Origin: Azoarcus sp.
Lineage (GTDB): Bacteria; Pseudomonadota; Gammaproteobacteria; Burkholderiales; Rhodocyclaceae
Length of the DNA stretch: 64,000 nt
Direction: 5' to 3'
NCBI GenBank assembly: GCA_020725025.1
Contig: DYFV01000011.1
Location: 1-64,000 of the forward strand
Made by a program: the position numbers and the translations under genes
Shown: positions 1 through 11,896 of the stretch, piece after piece
Position numbering within the stretch: the stretch's first letter is position 1
How the letters are laid out: each line of letters opens with the position of its first letter
Notes under the pieces: generated by a model
Databases searched by the model: none
Told to the model about the DNA's origin: nothing
Seen by the model: the letters and a program-made list of their open reading frames with translations, nothing else

Positions 1-166
1 GCTGCGATTCGTGCCCCATCTGACCCTGAGTCGCAGGGACGTGGCGATCCGGTTCAAGGAATTTTCGCCGGCACGGAATCCGCGAAACCCGCCCGCTTGC
101 GCACCCGCAATGCGTCGCGCCACGCGGAGCGGGTACAATGGCGCCCTTTCATGCACGGAAGGTCAG

Positions 167-1135
<969 letters not shown>

Positions 1136-2541
1136 TTCCGGGCTGCCCGCCGCAGTGGCCGCTGTGCTGGCGGCGGCGGGCGTAGGGGCGGGGCAGCGGG
1201 TCTGCCTCGCGCTCTCCGGTGGGGTCGATTCCGCCGTTCTCCTCCACCTGCTGGCCGGACTGCGCGCGAGCGTCGGTTTCGAGCTCGCCGCCGCCCACGT
1301 CCACCACGGGCTGAGCCCCAACGCCGACGCCTGGGCGCGCGCGTGCGCTGCGATGTGCGCGGCGCACGCGGTGCCGCTGGAAACCTTCCGCGTCACCGTA
1401 GCGCGCGACGATCCGGCCGGCCTCGAGGCGGCGGCGCGCGCCGCGCGGCATGCGGCGCTGGCGCGCGTGGAGCGCGACTGGCTGGCGACCGCCCATCACC
1501 AGGACGACCAGGCCGAGACCCTGCTCTTCCGCCTGCTGCGCGGCTCGGGCGTGCGCGGGGCGGGAGCGATGGCGCCCGTCGAGCCCGGCCGGCTGCGGCC
1601 GCTCCTGAGCGTGCGGCGCGCCGATATCGTGGCCTATGCCCGAGGCGAAGGGCTTTGCTGGGTCGAGGACGAGAGCAACGCCGATCCGCGCCATGTGCGC
1701 AACTACCTGCGCCACGAGGTCTTTCCCCGCATCGAATGCGCCTTTCCCGGCGCCGTTCCGGCCCTCGCACGGGCGGCGGAGCACTTCCGCGAGGCGGGCG
1801 AGCTGCTGGACGCCCTGGCGGCCCAGGACGCGGCCGCGTGCGGCGGCGTGCCGTTCTCGCGGGAGGCGCTGCTGGCGCTTCCCGACTCGAGAGGCCGCAA
1901 TCTGCTGCGGTGGGCGCTGCGCGCGCAGGGCGGCGAGGCGCCGTCGCGGGCGCGGCTGACCGAGGCGATCCGGCAGGTGCGCGAGGCGCCCGCGGAGCGG
2001 CCGCTGCGGCTGCCGCTCGGGGCGCTCGCCTGCTGCATCTATCGCGGCCGCGTATGGCTCGAGCCCGAGCTGCCGGCGCTGCCGCTGCCGGTCCCCTGGC
2101 ATGGCGAGGACGTGCTCGCCTGGGGCGCGGGGCGGGTGCGCTTCGAGGCGAGCGCCGGCGCAGGACTCGCCCGCAAGGCGCTCGGGGACGCGGGCAGGAT
2201 GGAGCTGGTGCCGCCCTGGCCGGGGCTCGCCATGCGTCTTGCGCCGAACCGGCCGCGGCGAAGCTTCAAGAACCTGTGTCAGGAGGCGGGCATCCCCGCC
2301 TGGCTGCGCCCGCGCCTGCCGGTGCTGCGGGTCGGCGGCGAGGCGGCCTGGATCGGGGAGATCGGCACGGCGGCCGAGCTCGCCTGCGGTCCGGGCGAGG
2401 AGGGGGTGTCGCCGGTGTGGGAGCGCTGAGGGGGCGTCTTTCAGCGTCCGGCGGGTCGCAGGCGCGGCGGCAGCCGAGAACGACGTGGTGCCCCTTCATC
2501 GGCCGATTCGCGGCTTCGGCTGTTCCCCCAGGGTGGTGCTC

Positions 2542-3159
2542 TTACCCCTTGCGGGAATCCCGCGTGAGGTTGATGAGCTGGGCGAGCTCCACCGCCGAGC
2601 GTACCGCCATCTTCTCGAACACCTTGGAGCGGTGCGCCTCCACCGTGCGCATGGAGATGTTGAGCTCGTCGGCGATCACCTTGTTGTACTTGCCGATGAG
2701 GATGAGCTCCATCACCTCGCGCTCGCGGGCGGTGAGGGTGGCGAGCCGCGTCTCGACGGTGTCGCGGCTCACCCGTGCGCGCTGACGCTCGGCGTCCGCC
2801 ACCATCGCGCGCGTCACCACGTCCACCAGGTCGCTGTCGTTGAACGGCTTTTCGATGAAATCGAAGGCCCCTTTCTTGAGGGCGGACACCGCCATCGGCA
2901 CGTCGCCGTGGCCGGTGATGAACACCACCGGCATCTCGAAACCGCGGGAGCGCATCGCCTCGAAGCACTCGAGGCCGCTCATGCCCTCCATGCGGATGTC
3001 GAGCACCGCGCAGCCGCGCCAGTCGGGCTCCGAGGCAGCGAGGAAGGGTTCGGCGCCGTCCCAGGTGGCGCAGGGCACGTCGCGCGTGCGGAACAGCCAC
3101 TCCAGGGCGTCGCGGATGGCTTCGTCGTCGTCGATGATGTGGGCGCGCGCCTCGCTCAT
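2542..3159 (-). CDS. FixJ/DctR-type response regulator (receiver + LuxR HTH)
   Basis: Receiver domain (IDDDEAIRDAL, VFITGHGDVPMAVSALKKGAFDFIEKPF) and LuxR-type HTH (LTAREREVMELILIGKYNKVIADELNISMRTVEAHRSKVFEKM). Confidence 0.93.
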   Translation of the reverse strand: MSEARAHIIDDDEAIRDALEWLFRTRDVPCATWDGAEPFLAASEPDWRGCAVLDIRMEGMSGLECFEAMRSRGFEMPVVFITGHGDVPMAVSALKKGAFDFIEKPFNDSDLVDVVTRAMVADAERQRARVSRDTVETRLATLTAREREVMELILIGKYNKVIADELNISMRTVEAHRSKVFEKMAVRSAVELAQLINLTRDSRKG

Positions 3160-5126
3160 GAAAGCTCCACGGGTAAGGAGAGGATGAAGATGGTACCGCC
3201 CTCGGGGTTCGCTTCGAAACCGAGCCTGCCGCGATGCAGCTCGGCGATCGAGCGGCAGATGTTGAGCCCCATGCCCATGCCTTCGGACTTGGTGGTGAAG
3301 AAGGGCTCGAAGAGCCGGCGCGCCGTCTCGGGGGCGATGCCGCAGCCGAAGTCGGCGATACGCACGATCACGTGCCCGCCTTCCTCACGGGTGGAGATGC
3401 GCACCTTGCGCCGCTCCGCCGGCTGCTCGCGCATGGCGTCCATGCCGTTGCGCACCAGGTTCACGATGACCTGCTCGATCATCACCGGGTCGGCCGGGAT
3501 GTCGGGCAGGTGGGCGGCGAGGTCGGTCTCGATGCGCATGCGCCGCTTGCGCGCGTCCGGCTCGATCAGGCCGACGGCGTCGCGGATGATCGTGTTCACG
3601 TCCAGCTCCTCGCGCTTGGGCTCGGAGCGGCGCACGAAGCCGTGCACCCGGCGGATGATCTCGCCGGCGCGGCGGGCCTGGCGGCCGAGCTTGGCATGGA
3701 TCTCCTTGAGCTCCGGGCGGTCGATCGTCTCCGCCTCGAGGCGGTTCAGGCAGCCGGTGTTGTAGCTGGCGATCGCGGCCAGGGGCTGGTTGAGCTCGTG
3801 GGCGAGGGTGGAGGCCATCTCGCCCATGGTGATGAGGCGCGAAGTGGCCTGCAGCCGCTCGTCCTGCTGGCGCGCGAGCTCGCGCGCCCGCTTCTGCTCG
3901 GTGATGTCCAGCACCGAGCCCATCCAGCCGGTGTGCCGGCCGGATGCGTCGATGAGCGGCGCCTCGAAGATGAGCGCGTCGAGCCGCTCGCCGTTCTTGC
4001 GCCGCAGCCGCACCTCCACGCCTTCGTGGGGGGTGCCGCCGGCCATGATCTGGTCGTGGACTTCCTGGATGCGCTCGATGTGCTCGGGATCCCAGTAGGG
4101 CATGGGGGGCGTGCGGCCGATGAGCTCCTCGGCGCTGTATCCCACCATGCGGCAGAAGGCCGGATTGACGTAGGTGATGCGCCCTTCCAGGTCGCGGGCG
4201 CGCAGGCCGGTGAGCAGCGAGTCCTCCATCGCCTTGCGGAACACCGACTCGCTGCGCAGCGCCTGCTCCGCCGCCTGGCGCCGCGCGAGCTGGCGCCGCA
4301 GCTGCCAGGTGCTCCAGACGATGGCGCTGCTGAGCAGGATGATCGAAGCCATCAGCAGCATCGGGATCCAGCGCGTCTCGCCCCGGTAGGCGGTGATCTC
4401 GAGGGTCAGGCCGTGCCCGGGAGGGTCGAACGGCATGGTGTAGAGCCGATCGTTCGACAGCGGGGCGACCTTGGACTTGGCGGCGATCTCGTGTCCCTCG
4501 GCGTTGCGTACCGCAACCCGGTAGCGCTCCGAGAACCACCACGGCAGCTCGCGCACCACCAGATCCTGCAGGGAGTACACCCCCACCACCACCCCGAGGA
4601 AGGCGTCCCGGGAATAGACGGGGACGTGCACCTCGAACTGGTGGCCGCCGCCCGCGACCTCGTAGGTCGGACCGTAGACCCGGCGCCCGGTCGCACGCGC
4701 GAGCCGGAAGACCGACTCGGCCGGCACCGCGCCGCCCATCTCGTCGATGAATTGCGCGTCGGACAGCGGCGGCATGGCCCCCCGCCTGTTCCCCCGCGCG
4801 TCCAGCCAGACGACCTGGGCGAGACCGCTCTCGGTGCGCAGCATCTGGCGCAGGGCCGCGTCCGTCTGGGCCGAGGGGCCGTCGGCCGACAGCAGCTCGG
4901 TGCCGACCTGCTCGAGCAGCGAGACGTTGCGGTCGAGATGGAACTGGAGGTTCTGCTCCATCCACAGCACGTCGTTGATGAGGATCGCACGCTGCTCGTC
5001 CTCGTCGTGGCTGCGGGTGAGCCACACCAGCGCCACGACCACCGCGAGGAAGAGCGCGAGGGTGACGTAGGGCAGGCGCGCCAGCCAGGGGCCGGGGAGG
5101 CCGATTTCCGGTACGCGGACGTTCAT
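3156..5126 (-). CDS. DctB/FixL-like PAS sensor histidine kinase
   Basis: TM helices, PAS (RITYVNPAFCRMVGYSAEELIGR), H-box TLAHELNQPLAAIASYNTG, ATPase motifs; start MNVRVPEIGL chosen inside ORF 3156..5165. Confidence 0.9.
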   Translation of the reverse strand: MNVRVPEIGLPGPWLARLPYVTLALFLAVVVALVWLTRSHDEDEQRAILINDVLWMEQNLQFHLDRNVSLLEQVGTELLSADGPSAQTDAALRQMLRTESGLAQVVWLDARGNRRGAMPPLSDAQFIDEMGGAVPAESVFRLARATGRRVYGPTYEVAGGGHQFEVHVPVYSRDAFLGVVVGVYSLQDLVVRELPWWFSERYRVAVRNAEGHEIAAKSKVAPLSNDRLYTMPFDPPGHGLTLEITAYRGETRWIPMLLMASIILLSSAIVWSTWQLRRQLARRQAAEQALRSESVFRKAMEDSLLTGLRARDLEGRITYVNPAFCRMVGYSAEELIGRTPPMPYWDPEHIERIQEVHDQIMAGGTPHEGVEVRLRRKNGERLDALIFEAPLIDASGRHTGWMGSVLDITEQKRARELARQQDERLQATSRLITMGEMASTLAHELNQPLAAIASYNTGCLNRLEAETIDRPELKEIHAKLGRQARRAGEIIRRVHGFVRRSEPKREELDVNTIIRDAVGLIEPDARKRRMRIETDLAAHLPDIPADPVMIEQVIVNLVRNGMDAMREQPAERRKVRISTREEGGHVIVRIADFGCGIAPETARRLFEPFFTTKSEGMGMGLNICRSIAELHRGRLGFEANPEGGTIFILSLPVELS

Positions 5127-5150
5127 CTGATCGCTGTGTGCGGCGCAACG

Positions 5151-5164
5151 TGTGGAATACCACA
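5151..5164. promoter_or_regulatory. Inverted repeat TGTGG-AATA-CCACA in the divergent kinase/dctP promoter region
   Basis: Perfect 5-bp dyad with 4-nt spacer between the divergent genes. Confidence 0.5.
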
Positions 5165-5289
5165 ATAGCGCCAGCTTATGGGCGGAACTAGAGTAAGGAC
5201 GCTTCCCGTGCCGGAGTCAGCCCCGCAGTCGCGGAGCGCCGGCAGGTGAGAGCCAAATACCACCACCGTCGTCCGGAGGAGAGAAGGTA

Positions 5290-6294
5290 ATGAAAATTCG
5301 TGCACTCTTGGTCGGTCTGGTTGCCGTCGGACTGTCCGCCACGGCCGTCGCGGCCGATCCGATCGTGATCAAGTTCAGCCACGTCGTCGCCCAGGATACC
5401 CCGAAGGGCAAGGCCGCCGAGAAGTTCAAGCAGCTGGCCGAGAAATATACCAACGGCGCCGTGAAGGTCGAAGTCTACGCCAACAGCACGCTGTACAAGG
5501 ACAAGGAAGAGATGGAAGCGCTGCAGCTGGGCGCCGTCCAGATGCTCGCCCCGTCGCTCGCCAAGTTCGGCCCGCTGGGCGTGCGCGACTTCGAGGCGTT
5601 CGATCTGCCCTACATCTTCGACGGCCGCGATGCCCTGCACAAGGTCACCAAGGGCCCGGTCGGCAAGCAGCTGCTGGCCAAGCTCGAGCCGCGCGGCATC
5701 AAGGGCCTTGCGTACTGGGACAACGGCTTCAAGCACCTCTCGCTGAACGCGCCGATCCGCACCCCGGATGATCTGAAAGGCAAGAAGATGCGCATCCAGT
5801 CGTCCAAGGTGCTCGAGGAGCAGATGCGGGCGCTGGGCGCGCTGCCGCAGGTGATGGCCTTCTCCGAGGTCTACCAGGCGCTGCAGACGGGCGTGGTCGA
5901 CGGCACCGAGAACCCGCACTCCAACCTCTACACCCAGAAGATGCACGAGGTGCAGAGCCACATGGCGCTCACCGAGCACGGCTATCTCGGCTACGCGGTG
6001 ATCACCAACAAGAAGTTCTGGGACGGCCTGCCGGCCGACGTCCGCAGCCAGCTCGACAAGGCGATGGCCGAGGCGACCGACTACGCCAACGAGATCTCCA
6101 AGGCCGAGAACGACAAGGCCCTCGAGGCGGTGCGCGCGTCGGGCAAGACCCAGATCCACACGCCCACCGAGGCCGAGAAGAACGCCTTCAAGAAGGCGCT
6201 CATCCCGGTGCACAAGAAGATGGAGTCGCGCATCGGCGCCGATACGATCAAGGCGATCTACCAGGCGACCGGTTTCGATCCCTCGAAGTTCTAA
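5290..6294 (+). CDS. dctP: TRAP transporter substrate-binding protein (DctP family)
   Basis: Signal peptide; IKFSHVVAQDTPKGKAAEKFKQLAEKYTNGAVKVEVYAN; followed by Q and M subunits. Confidence 0.95.
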   Translation: MKIRALLVGLVAVGLSATAVAADPIVIKFSHVVAQDTPKGKAAEKFKQLAEKYTNGAVKVEVYANSTLYKDKEEMEALQLGAVQMLAPSLAKFGPLGVRDFEAFDLPYIFDGRDALHKVTKGPVGKQLLAKLEPRGIKGLAYWDNGFKHLSLNAPIRTPDDLKGKKMRIQSSKVLEEQMRALGALPQVMAFSEVYQALQTGVVDGTENPHSNLYTQKMHEVQSHMALTEHGYLGYAVITNKKFWDGLPADVRSQLDKAMAEATDYANEISKAENDKALEAVRASGKTQIHTPTEAEKNAFKKALIPVHKKMESRIGADTIKAIYQATGFDPSKF

Positions 6295-6309
6295 GTCAGT
6301 GCCAGGAAG

Positions 6310-6343
6310 CGCCCGCCGGGGAGGTTGCCCGGCGGGCGTTTTT
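6310..6343 (+). terminator. Intrinsic terminator/attenuator between dctP and dctQ
   Basis: CGCCCGCCGGG-loop-CCCGGCGGGCG followed by TTTTT. Confidence 0.85.
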
Positions 6344-6360
6344 GTCGGGAGGGCCCCAAC

Positions 6361-7071
6361 ATGTCCAAGATTATTGACCGCCTGGAGGAGATCATCATCT
6401 CCGTCCTGATTGCGGCGGCGACCGTGATCATCTTCGTGTCGGTCGTGCATCGCTATGCTTCCGGGATGAGCATTCCGGGCGTGCAGGACTGGCTGTTGTC
6501 GCTGCATTTCGGGTGGGCGCAGGAGCTGTGCATCATCCTCTTCGTGTGGATGGCCAAGTTCGGCGCCGCCTACGGCGTGCGTACCGGCATCCACGTCGGC
6601 GTCGACATTCTGATCAACAACGTGCCGGACAGGCAGCGCACAGTGCTGGTCCACCTCGGGCTGCTCGCGGGCGTCGTGTTCACCGCGCTCATCGGCCTGT
6701 TCGGTCTGTTCTTCGTATGGGAGAACGGGATGGCGTACGCCACGCTCACCACCCTGGGCATGGAGGTGGGGGAGTATTTCGAGGGGCCCACCACGCCCGA
6801 TCTCGAATGGCCGACCTGGGCGGTCTATGCGGCCGTGCCGCTGGGCTCCTTCCTGATGTGCTTCCGCTTCCTCCAGGTGATGGTGGGCTTCGCCCGCACC
6901 GGCGAGCTGCCGCACCATGACCACGGCCATGTCGAGGGCGTCGAGGAGCCGGTCCTGATCGGCGAGACGATCGAGGAGGCCGAGGAGATCGAGCACGCGC
7001 ACGCGGGCAAGAGCGACGCGGAATGGGAAAAGCTCCATCCGCACACCGGCCAGCCCAAGATGGGGAGATAA
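6361..7071 (+). CDS. dctQ: TRAP transporter small permease (DctQ family) with acidic/His-rich C-terminal extension
   Basis: Four TM segments, position between dctP and dctM; tail HHDHGHVEGVEEP...EEAEEIEHAHAGK. Confidence 0.92.
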   Translation: MSKIIDRLEEIIISVLIAAATVIIFVSVVHRYASGMSIPGVQDWLLSLHFGWAQELCIILFVWMAKFGAAYGVRTGIHVGVDILINNVPDRQRTVLVHLGLLAGVVFTALIGLFGLFFVWENGMAYATLTTLGMEVGEYFEGPTTPDLEWPTWAVYAAVPLGSFLMCFRFLQVMVGFARTGELPHHDHGHVEGVEEPVLIGETIEEAEEIEHAHAGKSDAEWEKLHPHTGQPKMGR

Positions 7072-7074
7072 GCC

Positions 7075-8358
7075 ATGACTACCGTAGCCATTTTCGGCCT
7101 GCTCGTCGTCCTCATGGCGATCGGCATGCCCATCGGGGTCGCGCTCGGTCTGACCGTGCTGACCTTCATGTTCGCCTTCACAACGGTGCCGCTCGAGTCG
7201 GTCGCGCTCAAGATGTTCACCGGCATCGAGAAGTTCGAGATCATGGCGATCCCGTTCTTCATCCTCGCCGGCAACTTCCTCACGCACGGCGGCGTGGCGC
7301 GGCGCATGATCAACTTCGCCACGGCGATGGTCGGCCACCTGCGCGGCGGTCTCGGCATGAGCGCGGTACTGGCGTGCGCCCTGTTCGCCGCGGTGTCGGG
7401 CTCTTCGCCCGCGACCGTGGTGGCGATCGGCTCGATCCTGATCCCCGCGATGCTCAAGCAGGGTTACCCGCTGCGCTTCGGCGCCGGCGTGGTGGCCTCG
7501 GCCGGCGGTCTCGGCATCCTGATCCCGCCCTCGATCGTGATGGTCATGTACGCGGTGACGACCAACACCTCGGTCGGCGCGCTCTTCATGGCGGGGGTGA
7601 TCCCTGGGCTGCTGCTGGCCTTCATGCTGGGGCTGTGCACCTGGTACGTGGCGGTGAAGAACAACTATCCGACGCTGCCGGCGGCAAGCTGGAAGGAGCG
7701 CTTCCAGTCGTTCAGGAAGGCGTTCTGGGGGCTGATGCTGATCGTCGTCGTGATGGGCGGGATCTACTCCGGACTGTTCACGCCGACCGAGGCGGCGGCG
7801 ATGAGCGCGGTCTACGCCTTCTTCATCGCGGTGTTCGTCTACAAGGATCTCAACCTTAAGCAGATCCCGCGGGTGCTTCTCGACTCGGCGAACATGAGCT
7901 CGATGCTGCTGTTCATCATCGCCAGCGCGGTGCTGTTCTCGTTCATCCTGACGAGCGAGCAGATCCCGCAGCGCATGGCCGATGCGATCGTCGCCAGCGG
8001 CATGGGCGCGATCGGCTTCCTGATCGTGGTGAACCTGCTGTTGCTGGTGGCCGGTGCGTTGATGGAGCCGTCGTCGATCATCCTGATCCTGGCGCCCATC
8101 CTGTTCCCGGTGGCCGTGGCCCTGGGCATCGACCCGATCCACTTCGGGGTGATGATCGTGGTGAACATGGAGATCGGCATGATCACGCCACCGGTGGGTC
8201 TCAACCTGTTCGTCGCCAGCGGGATCACGCGCGCGGGTCTCACCGAGATGAGCAAGGCGGTGATGCCGTGGCTGATCACGATGCTGGTGTACCTGATGAT
8301 CATCACCTACATCCCGGAGATCTCGCTCGTCCTGCCTCGCGCACTGGGCATGATGTAA
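7075..8358 (+). CDS. dctM: TRAP transporter large permease (DctM family)
   Basis: GMPIGVALGLTVL, VSGSSPATVVAIGSILIPAM, ITPPVGLNLFVASGIT motifs. Confidence 0.95.
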   Translation: MTTVAIFGLLVVLMAIGMPIGVALGLTVLTFMFAFTTVPLESVALKMFTGIEKFEIMAIPFFILAGNFLTHGGVARRMINFATAMVGHLRGGLGMSAVLACALFAAVSGSSPATVVAIGSILIPAMLKQGYPLRFGAGVVASAGGLGILIPPSIVMVMYAVTTNTSVGALFMAGVIPGLLLAFMLGLCTWYVAVKNNYPTLPAASWKERFQSFRKAFWGLMLIVVVMGGIYSGLFTPTEAAAMSAVYAFFIAVFVYKDLNLKQIPRVLLDSANMSSMLLFIIASAVLFSFILTSEQIPQRMADAIVASGMGAIGFLIVVNLLLLVAGALMEPSSIILILAPILFPVAVALGIDPIHFGVMIVVNMEIGMITPPVGLNLFVASGITRAGLTEMSKAVMPWLITMLVYLMIITYIPEISLVLPRALGMM

Positions 8359-8387
8359 GCGCCCGAAGGCACGAAGCGGTACGCCGG

Positions 8388-8419
8388 GGGCCCGTCTCGC
8401 GAGAGGCGGGCCCTTTTTT
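8388..8419 (+). terminator. Intrinsic terminator after dctM
   Basis: GGGCCCGTCTCGCGAGAGGCGGGCCC then TTTTTT. Confidence 0.9.
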
Positions 8420-8505
8420 CTCCAGGGCGGGCCCGCACCGCAAAAACTGCTAAAATCGCGCGTTACGCTTTTCAGCACCAACTGTTCAAACCGGAGTTTC
8501 GCCCC

Positions 8506-8931
8506 ATGGCCATCGAACGTACCCTTTCCATCATCAAGCCCGACGCCGTCGCCAAGAACGTGATCGGCAAGATCTACCAGCGTTTCGAAGACGCGGGCCT
8601 CAAGATCGTCGCCTCGAAGATGGTGCACCTGTCCGAGCTCGAGGCCGGCCAGTTCTACGCCGTCCACAAGGAGCGCCCCTTCTTCAAGGATCTCGTGTCC
8701 TTCATGGTTTCGGGTCCGGTCATGATCCAGGTGCTGGAAGGGGAGAACGCCATCGCCAAGAACCGCGAGCTGATGGGCGCCACCGATCCGAAGAAGGCCG
8801 CGCCGGGGACCATCCGTGCCGACTTCGCCGAATCGATCGACGCCAACGCGGTGCATGGCTCCGATGCGCCCGAGACGGCCGCGGTGGAAGTGGCGTTCTT
8901 CTTCCCGGGAATGAACGTTTACAGCCGCTGA
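8506..8931 (+). CDS. ndk: nucleoside diphosphate kinase
   Basis: [45 protein letters not shown]. Confidence 0.97.
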   Translation: MAIERTLSIIKPDAVAKNVIGKIYQRFEDAGLKIVASKMVHLSELEAGQFYAVHKERPFFKDLVSFMVSGPVMIQVLEGENAIAKNRELMGATDPKKAAPGTIRADFAESIDANAVHGSDAPETAAVEVAFFFPGMNVYSR

Positions 8932-9031
8932 TACTCTACGGGGACGCCCGGATCGGCCCGCGCATCTCCCGGCAGCCCGACGGGCTGCCAGATAGCGGGC
9001 CGATTGTATTTGGCGGCAACTTGGATTTCGG

Positions 9032-10162
9032 ATGTCTGAACCGGTCAACCTGCTCGATTTCGACGTAAACGGACTCATCGCCTGGTTCGCCGAGCGCGGC
9101 GAGAAGCCGTTTCGCGCCCGGCAAGTGATGCGCTGGCTGCATCGCGAGGGCTGCGACGATTTCGAGCGCATGACCGACGTGGCGAAGAGCCTGCGGGCCA
9201 AGCTCGCCGCCGAGGCCTGCATCCGCGCGCCCGAGGCGATCCGCGACTCGGTCTCGTCCGACGGCACCCGCAAGTGGCTGCTCGACGTGGGCGGCGCGAA
9301 CGCGGTGGAGGCGGTGTTCATTCCCGAGACCAGCCGCGGCACGCTGTGCATCTCCTCGCAGGCCGGCTGCGCGCTCGACTGCGCGTTCTGCTCCACGGGC
9401 AAGCAAGGCTTCAACCGCAACCTCTCGGCGGGCGAGATCATCGGCCAGCTGTGGCTCGCCAATCGCCTCCTCGGCGCCACCGGCAAGGCCGGCGGAAAGG
9501 ACGAGGAGGGCGAGCCGCTCAACGGGCGCGTCATCAGCAACGTCGTGATGATGGGCATGGGCGAGCCGCTGGCGAACTTCGACAACGTCGTGACCGCGCT
9601 GTCCGTGATGCTGGACGATCACGCCTACGGCCTGTCGCGCCGGCGGGTGACCGTGTCGACCTCGGGCATCGTCCCGGCCATGGACCGCCTGCGCGAGGAG
9701 TGCCCGGTGGCGCTCGCGGTGTCGCTGCACGCCCCGGACGACGCGCTGCGCGACCGCCTCGTGCCGATCAACCGCAAGTATCCCCTGGCCGAGCTCATGG
9801 CCGCCTGCCGGCGCTACCTCGAGCGGGCGCCGCGCGACTTCATCACCTTCGAGTACGTCATGCTCGACGGCGTGAACGACAGCGACGCCCATGCGCGCGC
9901 GCTCGTCCGCCTGGTGCGCGACGTGCCCTGCAAATTCAACCTGATTCCGTTCAACCCGTTCCCGAACTCGGAGTTCCGCCGCTCGGCGCCGGAGCGCATC
10001 CGCCGTTTTGCCGGTATCCTCATCGATGCCGGCATCGTAACCACCACCCGCAAGACCCGCGGGGACGACGTGGATGCGGCCTGCGGTCAGCTCGCCGGAC
10101 AGGTTCAGGACAAGACGCGGCGCACGGTGCGTCTCGCGCAATCGACGGAGGCTCGTTCATGA
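9032..10162 (+). CDS. rlmN: 23S rRNA/tRNA adenine-C2 methyltransferase
   Basis: Radical [44 protein letters not shown]. Confidence 0.96.
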   Translation: MSEPVNLLDFDVNGLIAWFAERGEKPFRARQVMRWLHREGCDDFERMTDVAKSLRAKLAAEACIRAPEAIRDSVSSDGTRKWLLDVGGANAVEAVFIPETSRGTLCISSQAGCALDCAFCSTGKQGFNRNLSAGEIIGQLWLANRLLGATGKAGGKDEEGEPLNGRVISNVVMMGMGEPLANFDNVVTALSVMLDDHAYGLSRRRVTVSTSGIVPAMDRLREECPVALAVSLHAPDDALRDRLVPINRKYPLAELMAACRRYLERAPRDFITFEYVMLDGVNDSDAHARALVRLVRDVPCKFNLIPFNPFPNSEFRRSAPERIRRFAGILIDAGIVTTTRKTRGDDVDAACGQLAGQVQDKTRRTVRLAQSTEARS

Positions 10163-10953
10163 CGCGTATCATCGCGACGCTCATCATTCCGCTCGCTGTG
10201 CTCGCAGGTTGTGCTACCACGCCGGGCGGGGGCGGTACGGCGAGCGCCGAACGGCCGGTCTCGGACCTGCCGCCGGCCAACGAAGCCGAGGCGCGTGCCA
10301 AGGTGCACGTCGATCTCGGACTCGCCTACGTCCAGATCGGCCGTTACGACGTGGCGCTGGACGAGGCCAGGACGGCGCTCGCCCTGAGCCCCGGTTATGC
10401 GCCGGCCTATCATCTGATGGGGCTGGTCTACATGTTCATCGACGACAGGCCGACCGCCCGCGCCAACTTCGAGCGCGCGCTGCAGCTTGCGCCCAACGAT
10501 CCGGAGTTCAACAACAGCTACGGGTGGTTCCAATGCGCCACCGGTAACGAGAAGGACGGCCTGGAGCGGCTCGCCTCGGCCGCGCGCAATCCCTACTACC
10601 GTGCGCCGACGCGGCCCTACACGAACGCCGGGCTGTGCCACCTGCGGCTGAAGAACGATACCGCCGCCGCCGAGCAGTTCCAGTGGGCGGTGCAGCTCGA
10701 TCCGGCCAACACGCAGGCCCTCTTCCACCTGGCGGCGATCGCCTATCGGCAGGGCGCCTACGAGCAGGCCCGCGGGCATCTGGTGCAGCTGCATCAGCAG
10801 AGCGAGCCGACCGCGGAGTCCGCGTGGCTCGGCCTGCGTACCGAGCGCAAGCTCGGCAATCGCGACGCAGAGGCGAGCTACGCCGCGCAGCTGCGCGGCC
10901 GCTTCAGCGACTCGTCCGAGTATCAGGCGATGATCCAGGGGCAGTACGAGTGA
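10159..10953 (+). CDS. pilF: type IV pilus biogenesis/stability lipoprotein PilW/PilF (TPR)
   Basis: Lipobox LAGC, TPR repeats, rlmN-pilF-rodZ order. Confidence 0.85.
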   Translation: MTRIIATLIIPLAVLAGCATTPGGGGTASAERPVSDLPPANEAEARAKVHVDLGLAYVQIGRYDVALDEARTALALSPGYAPAYHLMGLVYMFIDDRPTARANFERALQLAPNDPEFNNSYGWFQCATGNEKDGLERLASAARNPYYRAPTRPYTNAGLCHLRLKNDTAAAEQFQWAVQLDPANTQALFHLAAIAYRQGAYEQARGHLVQLHQQSEPTAESAWLGLRTERKLGNRDAEASYAAQLRGRFSDSSEYQAMIQGQYE

Positions 10954-11882
10954 GCGAGAGCCCCATGCAACACGATCCGGCGAACGAAGCAGCGCGCGAA
11001 CGTCCCGCCGTCGGCGAGATGCTGCGCCGCGCCCGCGAGGCGCGCGGCGAAAGCGTGGCCGATGTCGCCAATGCCTTGAAGCTGACCCAGCGCCAGGTCG
11101 AGGCGATGGAGACCGGGCACTTCGAGCGCTTGCCCGGCGCGGCCTTCGTGCGAGGATTCGTGCGCAACTACGGGCGCCACCTCGGCCTCGACCAGGAGGC
11201 GCTGATGGCGGGCCTTGACGAGGCGACGGCCGCACCCAAGGTCGAGCTGGCCCCAGTGTCCAATGCCGAGGGTGTCATGCCGACCGGCATCAGGGGGCGC
11301 CCGGCGCACCGGCCTCTGGCGGCGGTGGTGCTGCTCCTGGTGGCGGTGATCGTGGCGGGGTGGTACTTCGACTGGTTCAAGGCGCCGGACGGCGGCGAGC
11401 TGCCTCCGACCGCTGCGCCGGTTGCCGAGCCATCCGGAACCTTGCTCGCTCCGGCACCGCAGATCCTGGCCGACGGCACGGGCGCCGAGTCCGCGGGCGT
11501 GCCTGCCGAGCCGCCGGCGGGCGGCGAGAGCGCGACGGTCCCCGTGCCGGTGCCCGCCGTGCCCGTACCCGAGTCCTTGGCTCCGCCGGCTCCGGAAGCT
11601 CCTGCCGCTCCCAGCGCATCCGCCGAGCCTGCGCCCGGCGCCGGCCCCGAGCAGCTCATGTTCCGGCTCAAGGGCGAGTCGTGGATCGAGGTGCGCGACG
11701 CGACCGGCACCATCGTCTTCTCGGGCATCGCGCCGGCCGGCAGCACCCGGACCGTGCAGGGAAAGCCGCCCTTCGCCGTGGTGCTCGGCAACGCGCCCCA
11801 GGTGTCGATCGAGTATCGCGGGCAGCCCGTGGAGCTCGGCTCCCATACGCGCGTCGGAGTCGCCCGCCTGACGGTGCAGTGA
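10950..11882 (+). CDS. rodZ: RodZ-like cytoskeleton protein (HTH, TM, Pro-rich linker, DUF4115)
   Basis: [57 protein letters not shown]; Pro/Ala-rich linker; C-terminal [11 protein letters not shown]. Start could be ATG at 10965. Confidence 0.87.
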   Translation: MSESPMQHDPANEAARERPAVGEMLRRAREARGESVADVANALKLTQRQVEAMETGHFERLPGAAFVRGFVRNYGRHLGLDQEALMAGLDEATAAPKVELAPVSNAEGVMPTGIRGRPAHRPLAAVVLLLVAVIVAGWYFDWFKAPDGGELPPTAAPVAEPSGTLLAPAPQILADGTGAESAGVPAEPPAGGESATVPVPVPAVPVPESLAPPAPEAPAAPSASAEPAPGAGPEQLMFRLKGESWIEVRDATGTIVFSGIAPAGSTRTVQGKPPFAVVLGNAPQVSIEYRGQPVELGSHTRVGVARLTVQ

Positions 11883-11896
11883 GAGAGGAACCCCCC

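Noticed and set aside
5188-9585. 1465-aa minus-strand ORF antisense to dctPQM-ndk-rlmN
   Set aside because: Shadow ORF with low-complexity H/R/D/E composition; the plus-strand genes are clear.
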